From assembly GCA_025454405.1 (NCBI GenBank), contig JALOON010000001.1:62001-126000 (forward strand): DNA of 64,000 nucleotides. Direction: 5' to 3'. This DNA is from Oscillatoriaceae cyanobacterium Prado104. GTDB taxonomy: Bacteria > Cyanobacteriota > Cyanobacteriia > Cyanobacteriales > Microcoleaceae. Within the stretch, counting starts at the first letter, position 1. Each line of letters begins with the position of its first letter. This document shows positions 1 to 8,923 of the stretch, in pieces. Under the pieces are notes generated by a model that ran no database searches, was not told the origin of the DNA, and worked only from the letters and a program-made list of their open reading frames with translations. Both the position numbers and the translations under genes were made by a program.

Positions 1-1
1 G

Positions 2-811
2 AAACGGTTCCGGCCCCAAAGGTTGAGGATTTTCGATATATTCAAACTCGCCTTTTCCGTCCATCGACGGCCCTTTCGCCCAGCGTCCCTCGCTACTTTC
101 GGAACCTTCAGAATGATTCCAAAACTGATAGGCAAATTGCGACTTTTCATACTCCTGCGGGAACGAACTCGGAACGGGAGTTGTTTCCATTCCCGAACTT
201 TCCAAATCTTCGATCGCCGCCAGCCACAAATTTTGGTGCATGGTATCGCGGGCGATCGTGAAACTCAGCGTATCTTTAACACCCGGATCGTTTGACATTT
301 CATACAGCCGCACTGCTTGCAATCTTCCTTGCGATTCGGCGTGCAAGTTCGATCGAAAATCTGCTAAAAGATTGCCGCTAGCAATGATATAACGACCGTT
401 CCAAGGATAACCCACGCTGTCGCTAGCTGTCGCACCCAAACCAGAGACGATCGCGTGTTGCGGATTCATGCTATCGGCGATCGCATCTCGCGGATTGCTG
501 CCACCCATAACTGCACCAACTACAGCATCCTTAAAACCATCTTCTTGCATGGCTACAGGAGCTTTATCTAACAAATGAGCTATCATAGTTGCTAGCATTT
601 CGATATGCCCGATTTCTTCCGTACCGACATCGAGCAACATATCGCGGTATTTGGCAGGTCCGCGGCAGTTCCAACCTTGAAATAGGTACTGCATCATCAC
701 GGTCATTTCGCCAAAAGTACCGCCAATTAATTCTTGGATTTTCTTGGCGTAAACGGCATCGGGCTTTTCAGGTCTTTTGTAATATTGTAGCGGTTTCTTG
801 TGATAAAACAT
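2..811 (-). CDS. Manganese catalase (partial, runs off left edge)
   Basis: This is a non-haem dimanganese catalase (Mn_catalase family) that splits hydrogen peroxide into water and oxygen in the cytoplasm. The reading frame is open from an ATG at 809-811 to the window edge, about 270 codons, close to the usual family length of roughly 290. Residues E35, E66 and H69 fall at the positions of the dimanganese ligands of the Lactobacillus plantarum enzyme, with the EEIGH motif at 65-69. E159 and H192 are the likely remaining ligands. The C-terminus lies outside the window. It is downstream, on the same strand, of a small acidic protein gene and a Zn alcohol dehydrogenase, which suggests a stress or detoxification group. 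The family assignment is firm; co-transcription is inferred. Confidence 0.93.
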   Translation of the reverse strand, partial: MFYHKKPLQYYKRPEKPDAVYAKKIQELIGGTFGEMTVMMQYLFQGWNCRGPAKYRDMLLDVGTEEIGHIEMLATMIAHLLDKAPVAMQEDGFKDAVVGAVMGGSNPRDAIADSMNPQHAIVSGLGATASDSVGYPWNGRYIIASGNLLADFRSNLHAESQGRLQAVRLYEMSNDPGVKDTLSFTIARDTMHQNLWLAAIEDLESSGMETTPVPSSFPQEYEKSQFAYQFWNHSEGSESSEGRWAKGPSMDGKGEFEYIENPQPLGPEPF

Positions 812-1039
812 CAGGAATTCCTAGCTAGTTTTTTTGTGCAATTTCCTTATTTGTAACGCTACCGATCGCCCCCGCGAATCAGCTTTTGGTTATAAACAAT
901 TTAAATCCACCTATGTAATGTTTATCACTTAAGTTAATATCGTAAGGTGCGCACTGCTCACCCTACAAATACAGCGTAAGGTGCGCACTGCGCACCCTAC
1001 ACAAAAACCCAGTTTCTTCGATCGGAGTCCGTAACGACG
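812..1039. repeat. Intergenic palindromic repeats upstream of Mn catalase
   Basis: This spacer holds two adjacent copies of a palindromic unit of the form GTAAGGTGCGCACTG-C-CACCCTAC (about 944-1001), followed by an AAACCCAGTTTCTTCG unit that matches a repeat family seen elsewhere in the window. The same GGTGCGCAGTGCGCACC core recurs at about 17220-17240. The spacer must also carry the catalase ribosome-binding region, but no promoter is clear. Confidence 0.6.
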
Positions 1040-1249
1040 TTAATTAGTTTTGTAATTTTCCTCAATCCAACAGCGCGGCAAAAGTTCTCCCGAAGGAAAG
1101 ACTAATTTAGTTTTTTCAAACTTGGCAGGTTCTTGTTCTTCTTGCCCTGCTTGATTTCGCCCCGTGACTTCATTTTTACTAGGGCTCATCAAATCATCGA
1201 CATCCAGAATTTCTATCAAATCGCCGGATTCTTTTTCTTGCAACAGCAT
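1040..1249 (-). CDS. Small acidic hypothetical protein
   Basis: I do not recognise a named family. The 69-residue product is acidic in its N-terminal half (EILDVDDLMSPSKNEVTGR), rich in Glu and Gln in the middle, and ends in a short basic/hydrophobic segment containing PRCWIEENY. It has no signal peptide or membrane segment. It starts 27 bp after the stop of the Zn alcohol dehydrogenase gene on the same strand, so the two are probably co-transcribed, with the manganese catalase following 229 bp later. The tight spacing and a clean start are the main reasons to accept it as real. A function cannot be given. Confidence 0.7.
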   Translation of the reverse strand: MLLQEKESGDLIEILDVDDLMSPSKNEVTGRNQAGQEEQEPAKFEKTKLVFPSGELLPRCWIEENYKTN

Positions 1250-1276
1250 AGTTTCTCCTTGTCAGTGAATTGCGAG

Positions 1277-2443
1277 TTAGGGTTTGAGGACAACTTTGAT
1301 ACAGTTGTCTTTTTTGTGTTTGAAAATTTCGTAAGCGTGGGGTGCTTCATCCAATTTCATGCGGTGCGTAATCACGAATGAAGGGTCAATTTCGCCTTTT
1401 TGAATGCGATCGAGTAAAGGCCGCAAATAACGGTGAACGTGAGTTTGTCCCATTTTCAGAGTCAAACCTTTGTTGAAAGCAGCCCCGAACGGCACTTTGT
1501 CGAGAAAACCGCCGTAAACGCCGGGAATCGACACCGTACCGCCTTTGCGGCAAGCTACGAGTACCTGCCGCAGGGCCGTGGGCCGATCGGTCTCCAAACG
1601 CACGGCTTGCTTGGCTTTGTCGTAAAAAGCGTCTAAACCGGTGCCGTGGGCTTCCATGCCCACCGCATCGATGCAGGAATCGGGCCCGCGTCCCCCCGTC
1701 ATTTCTTTGAGGGCTTCCCCGGCGTCAATTTCTTCGTAGTTGATAATTTCGGCCCCTGCAGCGGCGGCCATTTGCAATCTTTCCGGTACGCGATCGATCG
1801 CAATTACCCTTTCCGCGCCCAGCATCAACGCGCTTCTAATTGCAAATTGTCCCACGGGTCCGCAACCCCAAATCGCAACAGTATCTCCCGGCTGAATGTT
1901 GCAATTTTCTGCAGCCATGTAACCTGTAGGAAAGATATCGGTAAGGAACAAAACTTGTTCGTCAGAAAGGCCGTCGGGAATCTTTAAAGGGCCGACATCT
2001 GCAAAGGGAACTCGCGCGTATTCAGCTTGTCCGCCCGCATAGCCGCCCATTAAATGCGAGTAGCCAAACAATCCGGCCGGTGCGTGACCGTACATTTTTT
2101 CTGCCATCCAACCTTTAGGATTGGAATTGTCGCACAGCGACCACAAATCTCGCTTGCAAAAGAAGCAACCGCCGCAGGAAATCGCAAACGGAATTACCAC
2201 TCGATCGCCCTTTTTTAAATTCTTGATTTCGCTGCCGGTTTCGACAACTTCCCCCATGAATTCGTGACCCATAATATCGCCGGATTGCATGGTCGGGATG
2301 AACCCATCGTAGAGGTGCAAATCCGAACCGCAGATGGCTGTAGATGTAATTTTGACTATAGCATCTCGCGGATTGAGAATTGTCGGGTCGGGTACGTTAT
2401 CTACCCGCAGGTCATTTGCGCCGTGCCAGCAAACAGCTTTCAT
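1277..2443 (-). CDS. Zinc-dependent alcohol dehydrogenase (formaldehyde dehydrogenase-like)
   Basis: This is a medium-chain, zinc-dependent NAD(P)-linked dehydrogenase of 388 residues, most like the glutathione-independent formaldehyde dehydrogenase group. C38 and the GHE motif at 59-61 are catalytic-zinc ligands. Cysteines 90, 93, 96 and 104 (CGGCFFC and following) form the structural-zinc lobe. A Rossmann motif GCGPVG lies near residue 190. The length fits the subgroup, whose members carry an insertion before the nucleotide-binding fold. The substrate is likely an alcohol or aldehyde but cannot be read from the sequence. It begins the gene group that continues with the small acidic protein and possibly the manganese catalase, fitting a role in stress metabolism. 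Confidence 0.93.
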   Translation of the reverse strand: MKAVCWHGANDLRVDNVPDPTILNPRDAIVKITSTAICGSDLHLYDGFIPTMQSGDIMGHEFMGEVVETGSEIKNLKKGDRVVIPFAISCGGCFFCKRDLWSLCDNSNPKGWMAEKMYGHAPAGLFGYSHLMGGYAGGQAEYARVPFADVGPLKIPDGLSDEQVLFLTDIFPTGYMAAENCNIQPGDTVAIWGCGPVGQFAIRSALMLGAERVIAIDRVPERLQMAAAAGAEIINYEEIDAGEALKEMTGGRGPDSCIDAVGMEAHGTGLDAFYDKAKQAVRLETDRPTALRQVLVACRKGGTVSIPGVYGGFLDKVPFGAAFNKGLTLKMGQTHVHRYLRPLLDRIQKGEIDPSFVITHRMKLDEAPHAYEIFKHKKDNCIKVVLKP

Positions 2444-2989
2444 TATTTGTTTCTCCTTTAATTAGCAGCCCGCAAACTTTTTATTGATTTTTAATTTAAG
2501 TTGTAGGGTGCGCCACCATCGAAAATCTCTTGCGAAATACCGACAATCTCATAGGAACGCACCCGATCGACAGCGTTGAGAAAAACAACACTTTTTGTGG
2601 GGCATTACTTTTTGAGACTGGTATAAATTGCTTATTTTCAGACTATTTCACTTTAAGTCTGCAGAATAATATATCTCTCTATCGGAGGTACAATTTATAG
2701 ATCTATCTTTCGGCTGTTTTCAAGATTTATGTAAATTGTGAAAGTTTTTTATAGTGGGAAGTCGCGCAATTGTTGGCAGGCACAACAATCGCAGTCCTGT
2801 ACGCACGAATGGTGAGAAACCGGGTTTTTTGCGAAAATCCTTCGTTGTTACCGACAGATTAGACATCTCCTAAAAAGATTCTGAAAGCCTTGCCCTATAT
2901 GGACAAAAACCTAATTATGGGAGAGGTCTATTAGGTAAAAAACCCGGTTTCTTGGGTATCGATCCACAATTCATAAGAGTCGATCGCAA
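2444..2989. other. 546-bp gene-free spacer
   Basis: I see no credible gene here. The upstream part must contain the alcohol dehydrogenase promoter, but no clear -35/-10 pair stands out. The right half holds an inverted-repeat element (listed separately) whose ends read AGAAACCGGGTTTTTT and its complement. Confidence 0.6.
2812..2960. repeat. MITE-like inverted-repeat element
   Basis: The outer arms AGAAACCGGGTTTTTT (near 2815) and AAAAAACCCGGTTTCT (near 2940) are exact complements and enclose about 110 bp with a second, imperfect internal stem (TAGACATCTCC against GGGAGAGGTCTA). There is no coding capacity. Related arms occur at 7320-7430, 20185-20215 and in degenerate form at 1005-1020, so this is a dispersed family. 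No target-site duplication is obvious. Confidence 0.55.
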
Positions 2990-4894
2990 TTACTTTGGCT
3001 TAACAAACACCTGAATTTTTGACATGGGATTTGCTGGCTGCCAAGCTTTCACGTAAATACTTCCTTGAAATTCCACGTTCTCGCGCCGCCCAGAACCAGC
3101 AGAAATAATAACGCAAGGGATAAAGTTGCTATAGGGAGGCGAAAGCGATTTGACATTGGAGATATTTTTAACATTAACCTGTTCTATCCGAAGATCCCGA
3201 ACGTCATTTTTCAAAAGTACCCACCAAGGGTACTCCATAGTTTCTAAAGATAGCCCAACATTTTTACATTCTGTTTGAGCCACAAATTTAGCTGCATTTA
3301 TATAACTATCTTTGTCGTTAATAACAGGTCTCAAGTATTGCTCTACTCTGCTAGTATTGAATATATTTTTATCGGCAACGATCGGTCTAAACTCGTTGTA
3401 TAAAACATATACTAATGATGCCTGCACGAGAATTATCATAATAATATTTTCTATAATTTTAGGGGAAATTTTTGATACAACTATACCAATGAATGGGGAA
3501 ATCAGCACAAAAAAAGGTAAGTGGAGGCGGCTGTGCCAAATTTGCCATTTTATCAGCAAGCAGAATAGCATAAAGGAACACAAAACAGTCACTAGGTAGC
3601 TGACAAGATATTGATTTCTCCTCAAGTTGCGACTGCTCAGACATAACGCTACAGCAAGCAATAATAGCCAGAAGTGAAGGGGATTGCCTGCTGTGTCTTC
3701 AAAAATTGGAATGAGGACTTGCAAACTAAAATCTGTACCGAATGTAGTGCGCGGATCGTTAATTCCCACCCCGAGTATTTCGTGAATTTTATATATTGCT
3801 TTTTCTAGGGCATCAAGATTAATAAAATCCAATGGTAGAGCCAGGTGCAAGCTGGCGTTTTTCACTATACTTGAAATTAAAATAGGAATTCCATAGGCAT
3901 CAGGACTCCATTTATATGGATATGTAGAAGTCGGCGCGCCAAATAATTCTATATTCCTCAAATAATGATTAAAGTTAATTAAACCAATTATTGTACCGAT
4001 CGCCAAAATATGCTTCCAGACTTGCGCGCGATCGCGCCTAAAATCCATCAGTAAAAACCAAATCGCAAATGGTAGCCCGTATATATATCCCGTGCCTTTA
4101 CTAAAAACAGCAAGTCCCAAACTCGCACTCATTTTAAATACGTGACTCTCAGTTATTTTCTGATTGTTTGCCGAGACAACATAGTAAACAAAACAAACCA
4201 ACCAGAAAGCAACTACATAGGTATCTTTAGCATTAGTTGAGTGCAAAATTCCCACAGGAATAGTCGCACACAAAACAACAGAAAAAACTTGACTTCGCAA
4301 ATCGCCTCCCAGTTGTTTCGCAATCAGCGAAACTCCGACGAGACAGCCCGCCATACTGAACCACTGCACGAGATTTGCAAAGCGATCGCCCCCGCTTAAA
4401 ATGTAGGAGTGCATAATAGCAAATCCCGGCCAAGGAGGGCTGTATAACTGCGGCGTGTAGCTTGTCGGATAGTGTTCTACGCTGCCGTTTTGTATCCAGT
4501 GAACTACGCGCGGCAGGTGATAATCTAAAGAGTCCCAGTTGTTAGATGGTGCTACTACAGCAATTAAACCTAATGTTAATGTTATCAAAGCAACCGCAAT
4601 TAACAGCACGACCAAAAAAGGCTGCATTTTGATAATCGGGAAATTTGCTGCATAATTTTTTAGTTTGACTTTCCTAACTAAAATAAATCCTAAGATTAAA
4701 TCCAGCCACAACCAAAAAGCAAATATTCCGCTAAAGTTCAGGAACCTTATCGCGCTCAAAAATTCGATAATTCCAGCTACTAAAAGCCCCCAGACTATAG
4801 CTGCCTCCAAAATTGCCACTCGCCAGCATTTATGGAAGTTATGAAAAATTATAAATATTAACAACCAGCAAATAATGGGTAGAACAATAGGCAT
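2990..4894 (-). CDS. Polytopic membrane glycosyltransferase-like protein (GT39/ArnT-type fold)
   Basis: The 634-residue product has many hydrophobic helices through the first about 500 residues and a shorter soluble C-terminus of about 120 residues. After the second or third helix it carries NNWDSLDYHLPR, the acidic periplasmic-loop motif expected of lipid-linked sugar transferases of the PMT/ArnT type, followed by HWIQNGSVEHYP. It probably transfers a sugar from a polyprenyl-phosphate donor on the outer side of the plasma membrane; the acceptor is unknown. It is on the minus strand after prfC but separated from it by an inverted repeat, so it probably has its own promoter. The family-level call is fairly safe; substrate and pathway are not. 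Confidence 0.7.
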   Translation of the reverse strand: MPIVLPIICWLLIFIIFHNFHKCWRVAILEAAIVWGLLVAGIIEFLSAIRFLNFSGIFAFWLWLDLILGFILVRKVKLKNYAANFPIIKMQPFLVVLLIAVALITLTLGLIAVVAPSNNWDSLDYHLPRVVHWIQNGSVEHYPTSYTPQLYSPPWPGFAIMHSYILSGGDRFANLVQWFSMAGCLVGVSLIAKQLGGDLRSQVFSVVLCATIPVGILHSTNAKDTYVVAFWLVCFVYYVVSANNQKITESHVFKMSASLGLAVFSKGTGYIYGLPFAIWFLLMDFRRDRAQVWKHILAIGTIIGLINFNHYLRNIELFGAPTSTYPYKWSPDAYGIPILISSIVKNASLHLALPLDFINLDALEKAIYKIHEILGVGINDPRTTFGTDFSLQVLIPIFEDTAGNPLHFWLLLLAVALCLSSRNLRRNQYLVSYLVTVLCSFMLFCLLIKWQIWHSRLHLPFFVLISPFIGIVVSKISPKIIENIIMIILVQASLVYVLYNEFRPIVADKNIFNTSRVEQYLRPVINDKDSYINAAKFVAQTECKNVGLSLETMEYPWWVLLKNDVRDLRIEQVNVKNISNVKSLSPPYSNFIPCVIISAGSGRRENVEFQGSIYVKAWQPANPMSKIQVFVKPK

Positions 4895-4963
4895 ATCTAA
4901 ACAGTTAAATTGTTGATTTACAATAAAGCGTATCCTGTCCGATCGATCGCAATCAGATTGTTT

Positions 4964-5011
4964 GTAGTGAGGACTTTAGTCATTCTTTTTGCGGACTAAA
5001 GTCCTCACTAC
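4964..5011. repeat. Inverted repeat, GTAGTG-GGACT family
   Basis: The arms start GTAGTGAGGACTTTAGTC and return as the complement ending GTCCTCACTAC with a short loop. It lies between the end of prfC and the start of the membrane protein, so it may act as a terminator for prfC. Sister copies are at 32290-32338, 60692-60741 and 62841-62890. Confidence 0.75.
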
Positions 5012-5030
5012 AAACCTGCGATCGCACTTC

Positions 5031-6659
5031 TCAATCCGGGCTAACAGCCATACCAGAAACTACAGGGGCGATCGCATTTAATTTCAACACCGGATGTTCC
5101 CCTTCCACCTGCTGGCAATTCCACTCATTTCTAAACAGCAAAACTGGTCTGCCCCAACTATCTTTTACCGTCACAGTGTTAAACAGCCGCCCGACTTTTG
5201 CTAGGGCTTCCCAACCGCCATCAACCCATCTAGCAACACTGTAAGGCAATACATCGAGAAGTGTTTCTACATTGTATTCCGACTGCATTCTGAACTGCAC
5301 GACCTCAAATTGCAACTGTCCGACAGCAGCTAAAATCGGTTCCCGTTTCGATTCATCCACCGAATACATGATTTGCACTGCACCTTCTTCCTGCAATTCC
5401 GAAACGCCTTTGCGAAACTGCTTGAATTTAGAAGGATTCGGATTGCGCAAATAAGCAAAAAGTTCGGGAGAAAAACAGGGAATTCCTTCGTATTCCAACT
5501 TTTGACCTGTGAAAATTGTATCCCCGATCGCGAATACTCCGGGATTGTTCAAACCGATCACATCGCCCGGATAAGCAGTTTCGATCGACTCCCGATCTTG
5601 AGCAAATAATTTTTGAGGTCTTGACAAACGTACCGTTTTACCAGTGCGGGCGTGACTCACCGTCATATCCTTTTCAAACTTGCCCGTACACACCCGCACA
5701 AACGCCACCCGATCGCGGTGTTTCGGGTCCATGTTCGCTTGCAATTTAAACACGAAACCAGTAAAATCTTCGTAGGTTGGCGGCAATTCTCCAGCGCTGG
5801 ATTTGCGACCGATCGGCTGCATCGCGTAGTCTAAAAATGCATCCAAAAACAGCTCTACCCCAAAATTGCTCATCGCGCTGCCGAAGAAAACAGGAGTCAT
5901 TTTCCCAGCCCGAACTAAATCTAAATCTAATTCAGTCCCCAACTCATCCAGCAGTTCTAAATCCTCTTTCAACTGATAGTAAAGGTCTTGTTCCAACAAA
6001 TCCTCAATGCGCGGATCGCCCAATTCAATTACCGTATCGACAGCAGCACGAGAACCGTGTTCGCTGCGTTCAAATAAATGAATTTTGCGCCCCCGCCGAT
6101 CGAACACGCCCTTAAAGCGATCGCCCGTTCCGATCGGCCAATTTACCGGATAGGTTTGCAAGCCCAATTCCCGCTCGATTTCGTCCAACAAATCCAGAGG
6201 TTCCCTACCGGGGCGATCGAGCTTATTAAAGAAAGTAAAAATCGGCAAACTCCGCAATTTACAAACTTCAAATAACTTGCGAGTTTGGGGTTCCAAACCC
6301 TTAGCAGCATCCTCCAACATCACCGCATTATCAGCCGCCGCCAGAGTCCGATAAGTATCTTCGCTAAAATCTTGGTGTCCGGGAGTATCTAGCAGATTAA
6401 TCTGATATTTTTTATACTCAAACTGCAACACAGTCGAAGTAATAGAAATTCCCCGCTGCTGTTCCATCGCCATCCAGTCAGAAGTAGCGTGACGCTGAGC
6501 CCGCCGCGCCTTCACCGAACCGGCTTCGTGAATTGCACCTCCGTAAAGCAGCAGTTTTTCTGTTAGAGTAGTCTTGCCCGCGTCGGGGTGCGAGATAATC
6601 GCAAAATTGCGCCTGCGATCGACAGCAGTTTGCAGTTCAGTTTCCAGTTCAGTTGGCAT
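5031..6659 (-). CDS. prfC: Peptide chain release factor 3
   Basis: This is a translational GTPase that recycles RF1/RF2 from the ribosome after termination. With the start at 6659 the protein has 542 residues, close to the E. coli length of 529. The GTP-binding motifs are all present: SHPDAGKTT at 23-31, DTPGH at 91-95 and NKLD at 145-148. Domain II and the RF3 C-terminal domain follow. An open frame continues 39 codons upstream, but that part is made of a GATTTGA heptamer array and shows no homology, so the ATG before PTELETEL was chosen. No good Shine-Dalgarno sequence precedes it. An inverted repeat just after the stop may terminate transcription. Confidence 0.95.
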   Translation of the reverse strand: MPTELETELQTAVDRRRNFAIISHPDAGKTTLTEKLLLYGGAIHEAGSVKARRAQRHATSDWMAMEQQRGISITSTVLQFEYKKYQINLLDTPGHQDFSEDTYRTLAAADNAVMLEDAAKGLEPQTRKLFEVCKLRSLPIFTFFNKLDRPGREPLDLLDEIERELGLQTYPVNWPIGTGDRFKGVFDRRGRKIHLFERSEHGSRAAVDTVIELGDPRIEDLLEQDLYYQLKEDLELLDELGTELDLDLVRAGKMTPVFFGSAMSNFGVELFLDAFLDYAMQPIGRKSSAGELPPTYEDFTGFVFKLQANMDPKHRDRVAFVRVCTGKFEKDMTVSHARTGKTVRLSRPQKLFAQDRESIETAYPGDVIGLNNPGVFAIGDTIFTGQKLEYEGIPCFSPELFAYLRNPNPSKFKQFRKGVSELQEEGAVQIMYSVDESKREPILAAVGQLQFEVVQFRMQSEYNVETLLDVLPYSVARWVDGGWEALAKVGRLFNTVTVKDSWGRPVLLFRNEWNCQQVEGEHPVLKLNAIAPVVSGMAVSPD

Positions 6660-6700
6660 CCGATTAGAGATTTGAGATTTGAGATTTGAGATTTTAGATT
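6660..6700. repeat. GATTTGA heptamer array abutting prfC start
   Basis: Four to five copies of the 7-bp unit GATTTGA (later GATTTTA) lie directly in front of the prfC ATG and replace the place where a ribosome-binding site would be expected. The same heptamer recurs near 31455-31490. Confidence 0.75.
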
Positions 6701-6865
6701 GGAGTAGGGAAATCCTCACCCGATCGCCATTATACCCTGTATTGCGGGCGAGATTTGAGATTTCAAATAGCAGCAAGTACGGAAATCTTTACTCCAGGGC
6801 TATTATAGCCTGTGCTACAATTGCCAATAAAGGTAAACTTATAGCGAACAGTCAAGGAAAAAAAT

Positions 6866-7210
6866 ATGTACGACTCCGACAAACGAAAGCTACTATCACT
6901 GCTGTGCCACGGGGCTATTTTTTTGAGCACGCTGTTATTTTCGATCGGAGTGCCGATCGCCGTTTTGTTAGTATCGGATGACCCCGTTGTCAAAGACAAT
7001 GCCAAAGAAGCGATCAATTTTCACTTTAATGTTTGGTTCTACAGCACGATTATTTTGGTATTAACTGTCGTGACTTTTGGCTTAGCCGGGTTTATTTTAG
7101 CACCGATCGGCTATCTGCTGCACTGGGGACTGACAATTTTAGCAATTTTCAAGGTTTTGGAAGAGCCGAACCAACCTTACCGCTATCCTTTTATTTTCCG
7201 CGTATTCTAG
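6866..7210 (+). CDS. DUF4870 domain membrane protein
   Basis: The 114-residue protein has three hydrophobic helices, at roughly residues 10-35, 52-76 and 78-100. The conserved stretch between the first and second contains NAKEAINFHFN, typical of DUF4870, a Tic20-like family of unknown role. A good ribosome-binding site (AAGGA) stands about 8 bases before the ATG. It is divergent from prfC, with about 200 bp between the two starts that must hold both promoters. The C-terminus is short and polar (YRYPFIFRVF). The family is clear; the function is not known. Confidence 0.85.
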   Translation: MYDSDKRKLLSLLCHGAIFLSTLLFSIGVPIAVLLVSDDPVVKDNAKEAINFHFNVWFYSTIILVLTVVTFGLAGFILAPIGYLLHWGLTILAIFKVLEEPNQPYRYPFIFRVF

Positions 7211-7309
7211 ACACAACAATTCACTATTTTGTAGCGACTAAAAACGGTTTGCAGTGAGGAATTTAGCCCTCAGGATGTTGCGCGCACAAGTATTATTAAA
7301 TACTCCTGG

Positions 7310-7470
7310 GCGCGCGGAAGGCAGAAACCGGGTTTTTCGCAACGATCTTTCGTCTCCACCAACAGCTTCGGAAAAAACCCGGTTTCTTTGAGTCTTCGGT
7401 GAGGCAGAAACCGGGTTTGTTTGCGACAATATGTCGCCACTCCCACAAATTTGTTAAAAAATCCAGTTTT
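7310..7470. repeat. AGAAACCGGGTTT repeat cluster
   Basis: There are three copies of the AGAAACCGGGTTT unit, the first two in opposite orientation so that they form a long stem across about 75 bp, the third in direct orientation at about 7404-7425, and a degenerate fourth near 7460. The apparent open frames across this stretch are by-products of the repeat. Confidence 0.7.
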
Positions 7471-7496
7471 TTGAGTTTTAATTCCCTTGTAACTGT

Positions 7497-8057
7497 TCAA
7501 CCAAAACTCAACCAATTAAAAACATTACTAACAGTCAATTCTAACTCAATTCCATTAATGACCGACAACCGATCTGCATCGCGGTACAATTCTACTTTTT
7601 GTCCGGGAAATACTGCTAAAATACTTTCTTCCTCTGGATCTAGCAACCAACCCAACTCAGTACCGTGTCGGGAACAGTGCAGCAATTTCCGCAGCACTTT
7701 TGTTTGGTTTTGGTTGGGAGATAGAATTTCGATCGACCAATCTGGATTAATTTCAAAGATGTTGGCAATTCTACCCGAAGGCAAAAAAGGAATTCTTTCC
7801 CATCTAAATACTGCTACATCAGGTACGATCGACTCACCGCCAAAAGTGCAGCGCAACTCAGAAAAAGCCTTGGCAATTTTCGGTGTTTGCGCTACTCGAT
7901 CGATCGTCTTGCAGAGTTCAACTTGAATTATGCTATGTTCGCCTTGAGGCATAGGTTTCTGAATTATTTCACCGTCAACAAATTCTGAGGCCGGTTCAGT
8001 TTCAGGAAGTTTGAGGAACTCCTCTAAAGCGGGTTTGGGTAGAACGATCGCATTCAT
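7497..8057 (-). CDS. Uma2 family (DUF820) putative endonuclease
   Basis: The 186-residue protein belongs to the Uma2/DUF820 group, very numerous in filamentous cyanobacteria and structurally related to the PD-(D/E)XK nuclease fold. The expected signature residues are visible: the N-terminal EFVDGEII, the central SIVPDVAVF and the acidic DWSIEILSP. The usual Lys of the nuclease site would lie in NQNQTKVLRK. Biological roles of the family are not established. It stands alone on the minus strand between repeat-rich spacers. The ATG at 8055-8057 is well placed. Confidence 0.88.
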   Translation of the reverse strand: MNAIVLPKPALEEFLKLPETEPASEFVDGEIIQKPMPQGEHSIIQVELCKTIDRVAQTPKIAKAFSELRCTFGGESIVPDVAVFRWERIPFLPSGRIANIFEINPDWSIEILSPNQNQTKVLRKLLHCSRHGTELGWLLDPEEESILAVFPGQKVELYRDADRLSVINGIELELTVSNVFNWLSFG

Positions 8058-8135
8058 AGATTAATTCTCTCGATCGAAGAAACACTCAACAGAATATTAC
8101 AATTATATGCGTTCGATCGAACATCATATTATTTG

Positions 8136-8711
8136 TTATCTGTCGGGCGGATTTTGAGCCAGCCACTCAATAACTTGTTCGGCATTGCGATCTGGTGGAA
8201 ATACGGGATAAAATACCTTTTCAATACATCCGTTTCCCACAATCAGCGTTAGCCTTTTAATTAAAATCATCGACTCAACTTCAAAAGTGGGCAATCGCAA
8301 AGCTTTCGCAAACATTAGCTTTGAATCGCTCAACAATTCAAAGGGAAGGTGCAGCCGCCGGAGGGCCTCTTGCTGGTATTCGGTACTTTGCACGCTCAAA
8401 CCAAAGCACCCAGCATCAAGTTCTTGTAACTCTTGGTAATAATCTCGAAATGCACAAGCTTGAGGAGTGCATCCTCTAGCTCCGACAATCTCATTCCAAC
8501 CTTTCGGCAAGTCTGCATCAGGCCTGCCAGTTAGCGGATAGCAATACAGAACAGTCCTTCCAGAAATGCTTGCTAAATCAACAATAATTCCAGCCGTTGA
8601 CATCAATGGAATTGAAGGAATTTGCAATCCCAAAAGGTGGTTAGTTGCCCCATCATCAACTGGTACTGGAAGATTTTGGGGTAACTCGTACAGATTGTCA
8701 TTTCTCAACAT
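8136..8711 (-). CDS. Peroxiredoxin, PrxQ/BCP-like
   Basis: This is a thiol peroxidase of the redoxin/AhpC-TSA superfamily that reduces hydroperoxides with electrons from thioredoxin. With the start at 8711 it has 191 residues. C81 and C86 form a C-x4-C pair in GCTPQACAFRD, the arrangement of peroxidatic and resolving cysteines in PrxQ/BCP proteins. An N-terminal extension of about 25 residues precedes the fold. A GGGAG ribosome-binding site stands just before the ATG at 8711, which makes it a better start than the in-frame TTG eight codons upstream. It is on the same strand as tpiA but separated from it by a repeat-containing spacer. Function is firm; the physiological partner is not visible. 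Confidence 0.85.
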   Translation of the reverse strand: MLRNDNLYELPQNLPVPVDDGATNHLLGLQIPSIPLMSTAGIIVDLASISGRTVLYCYPLTGRPDADLPKGWNEIVGARGCTPQACAFRDYYQELQELDAGCFGLSVQSTEYQQEALRRLHLPFELLSDSKLMFAKALRLPTFEVESMILIKRLTLIVGNGCIEKVFYPVFPPDRNAEQVIEWLAQNPPDR

Positions 8712-8735
8712 CAATACTCCCGGTACAACCACCAA

Positions 8736-8765
8736 TTAGCAATTAGCAATTAGCAATTAAGTAAG
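8736..8765. repeat. ATTAGCA heptamer array
   Basis: Three to four tandem copies of the 7-bp unit ATTAGCA lie just upstream of the peroxiredoxin start region. Confidence 0.7.
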
Positions 8766-8879
8766 TCCGCCCCATTAAACTTAAGATCCGCATGACTCAA
8801 AAGCTTGCTGGAGCGACATTCTTTCAACTTCGGTATTCCTTCTTCCAACTTCGGTCAACATCTGACTGATGACAACCCA

Positions 8880-8915
8880 GAACTGTCAACTGTCAACTGT
8901 CAACTGTTAACTCTT
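8880..8915. repeat. CAACTGT heptamer array
   Basis: Four tandem copies of CAACTGT, the last degenerate, lie directly after the tpiA stop. This type is akin to the short tandemly repeated repetitive sequences described in cyanobacteria. Related copies are at 20120-20155 and 20258-20282. Confidence 0.75.
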
Positions 8916-8923
8916 CCTTCTAC

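Noticed and set aside
7270-7515. Minus-strand frame of 81 codons
   Set aside because: The sequence (KPGFC, KETGFF and similar) is a translation of the AGAAACCGGGTTT repeats.
7399-7926. 175-codon plus-strand frame opposite the Uma2 gene
   Set aside because: It is antisense to the conserved Uma2 reading frame and contains repeat-derived residues.
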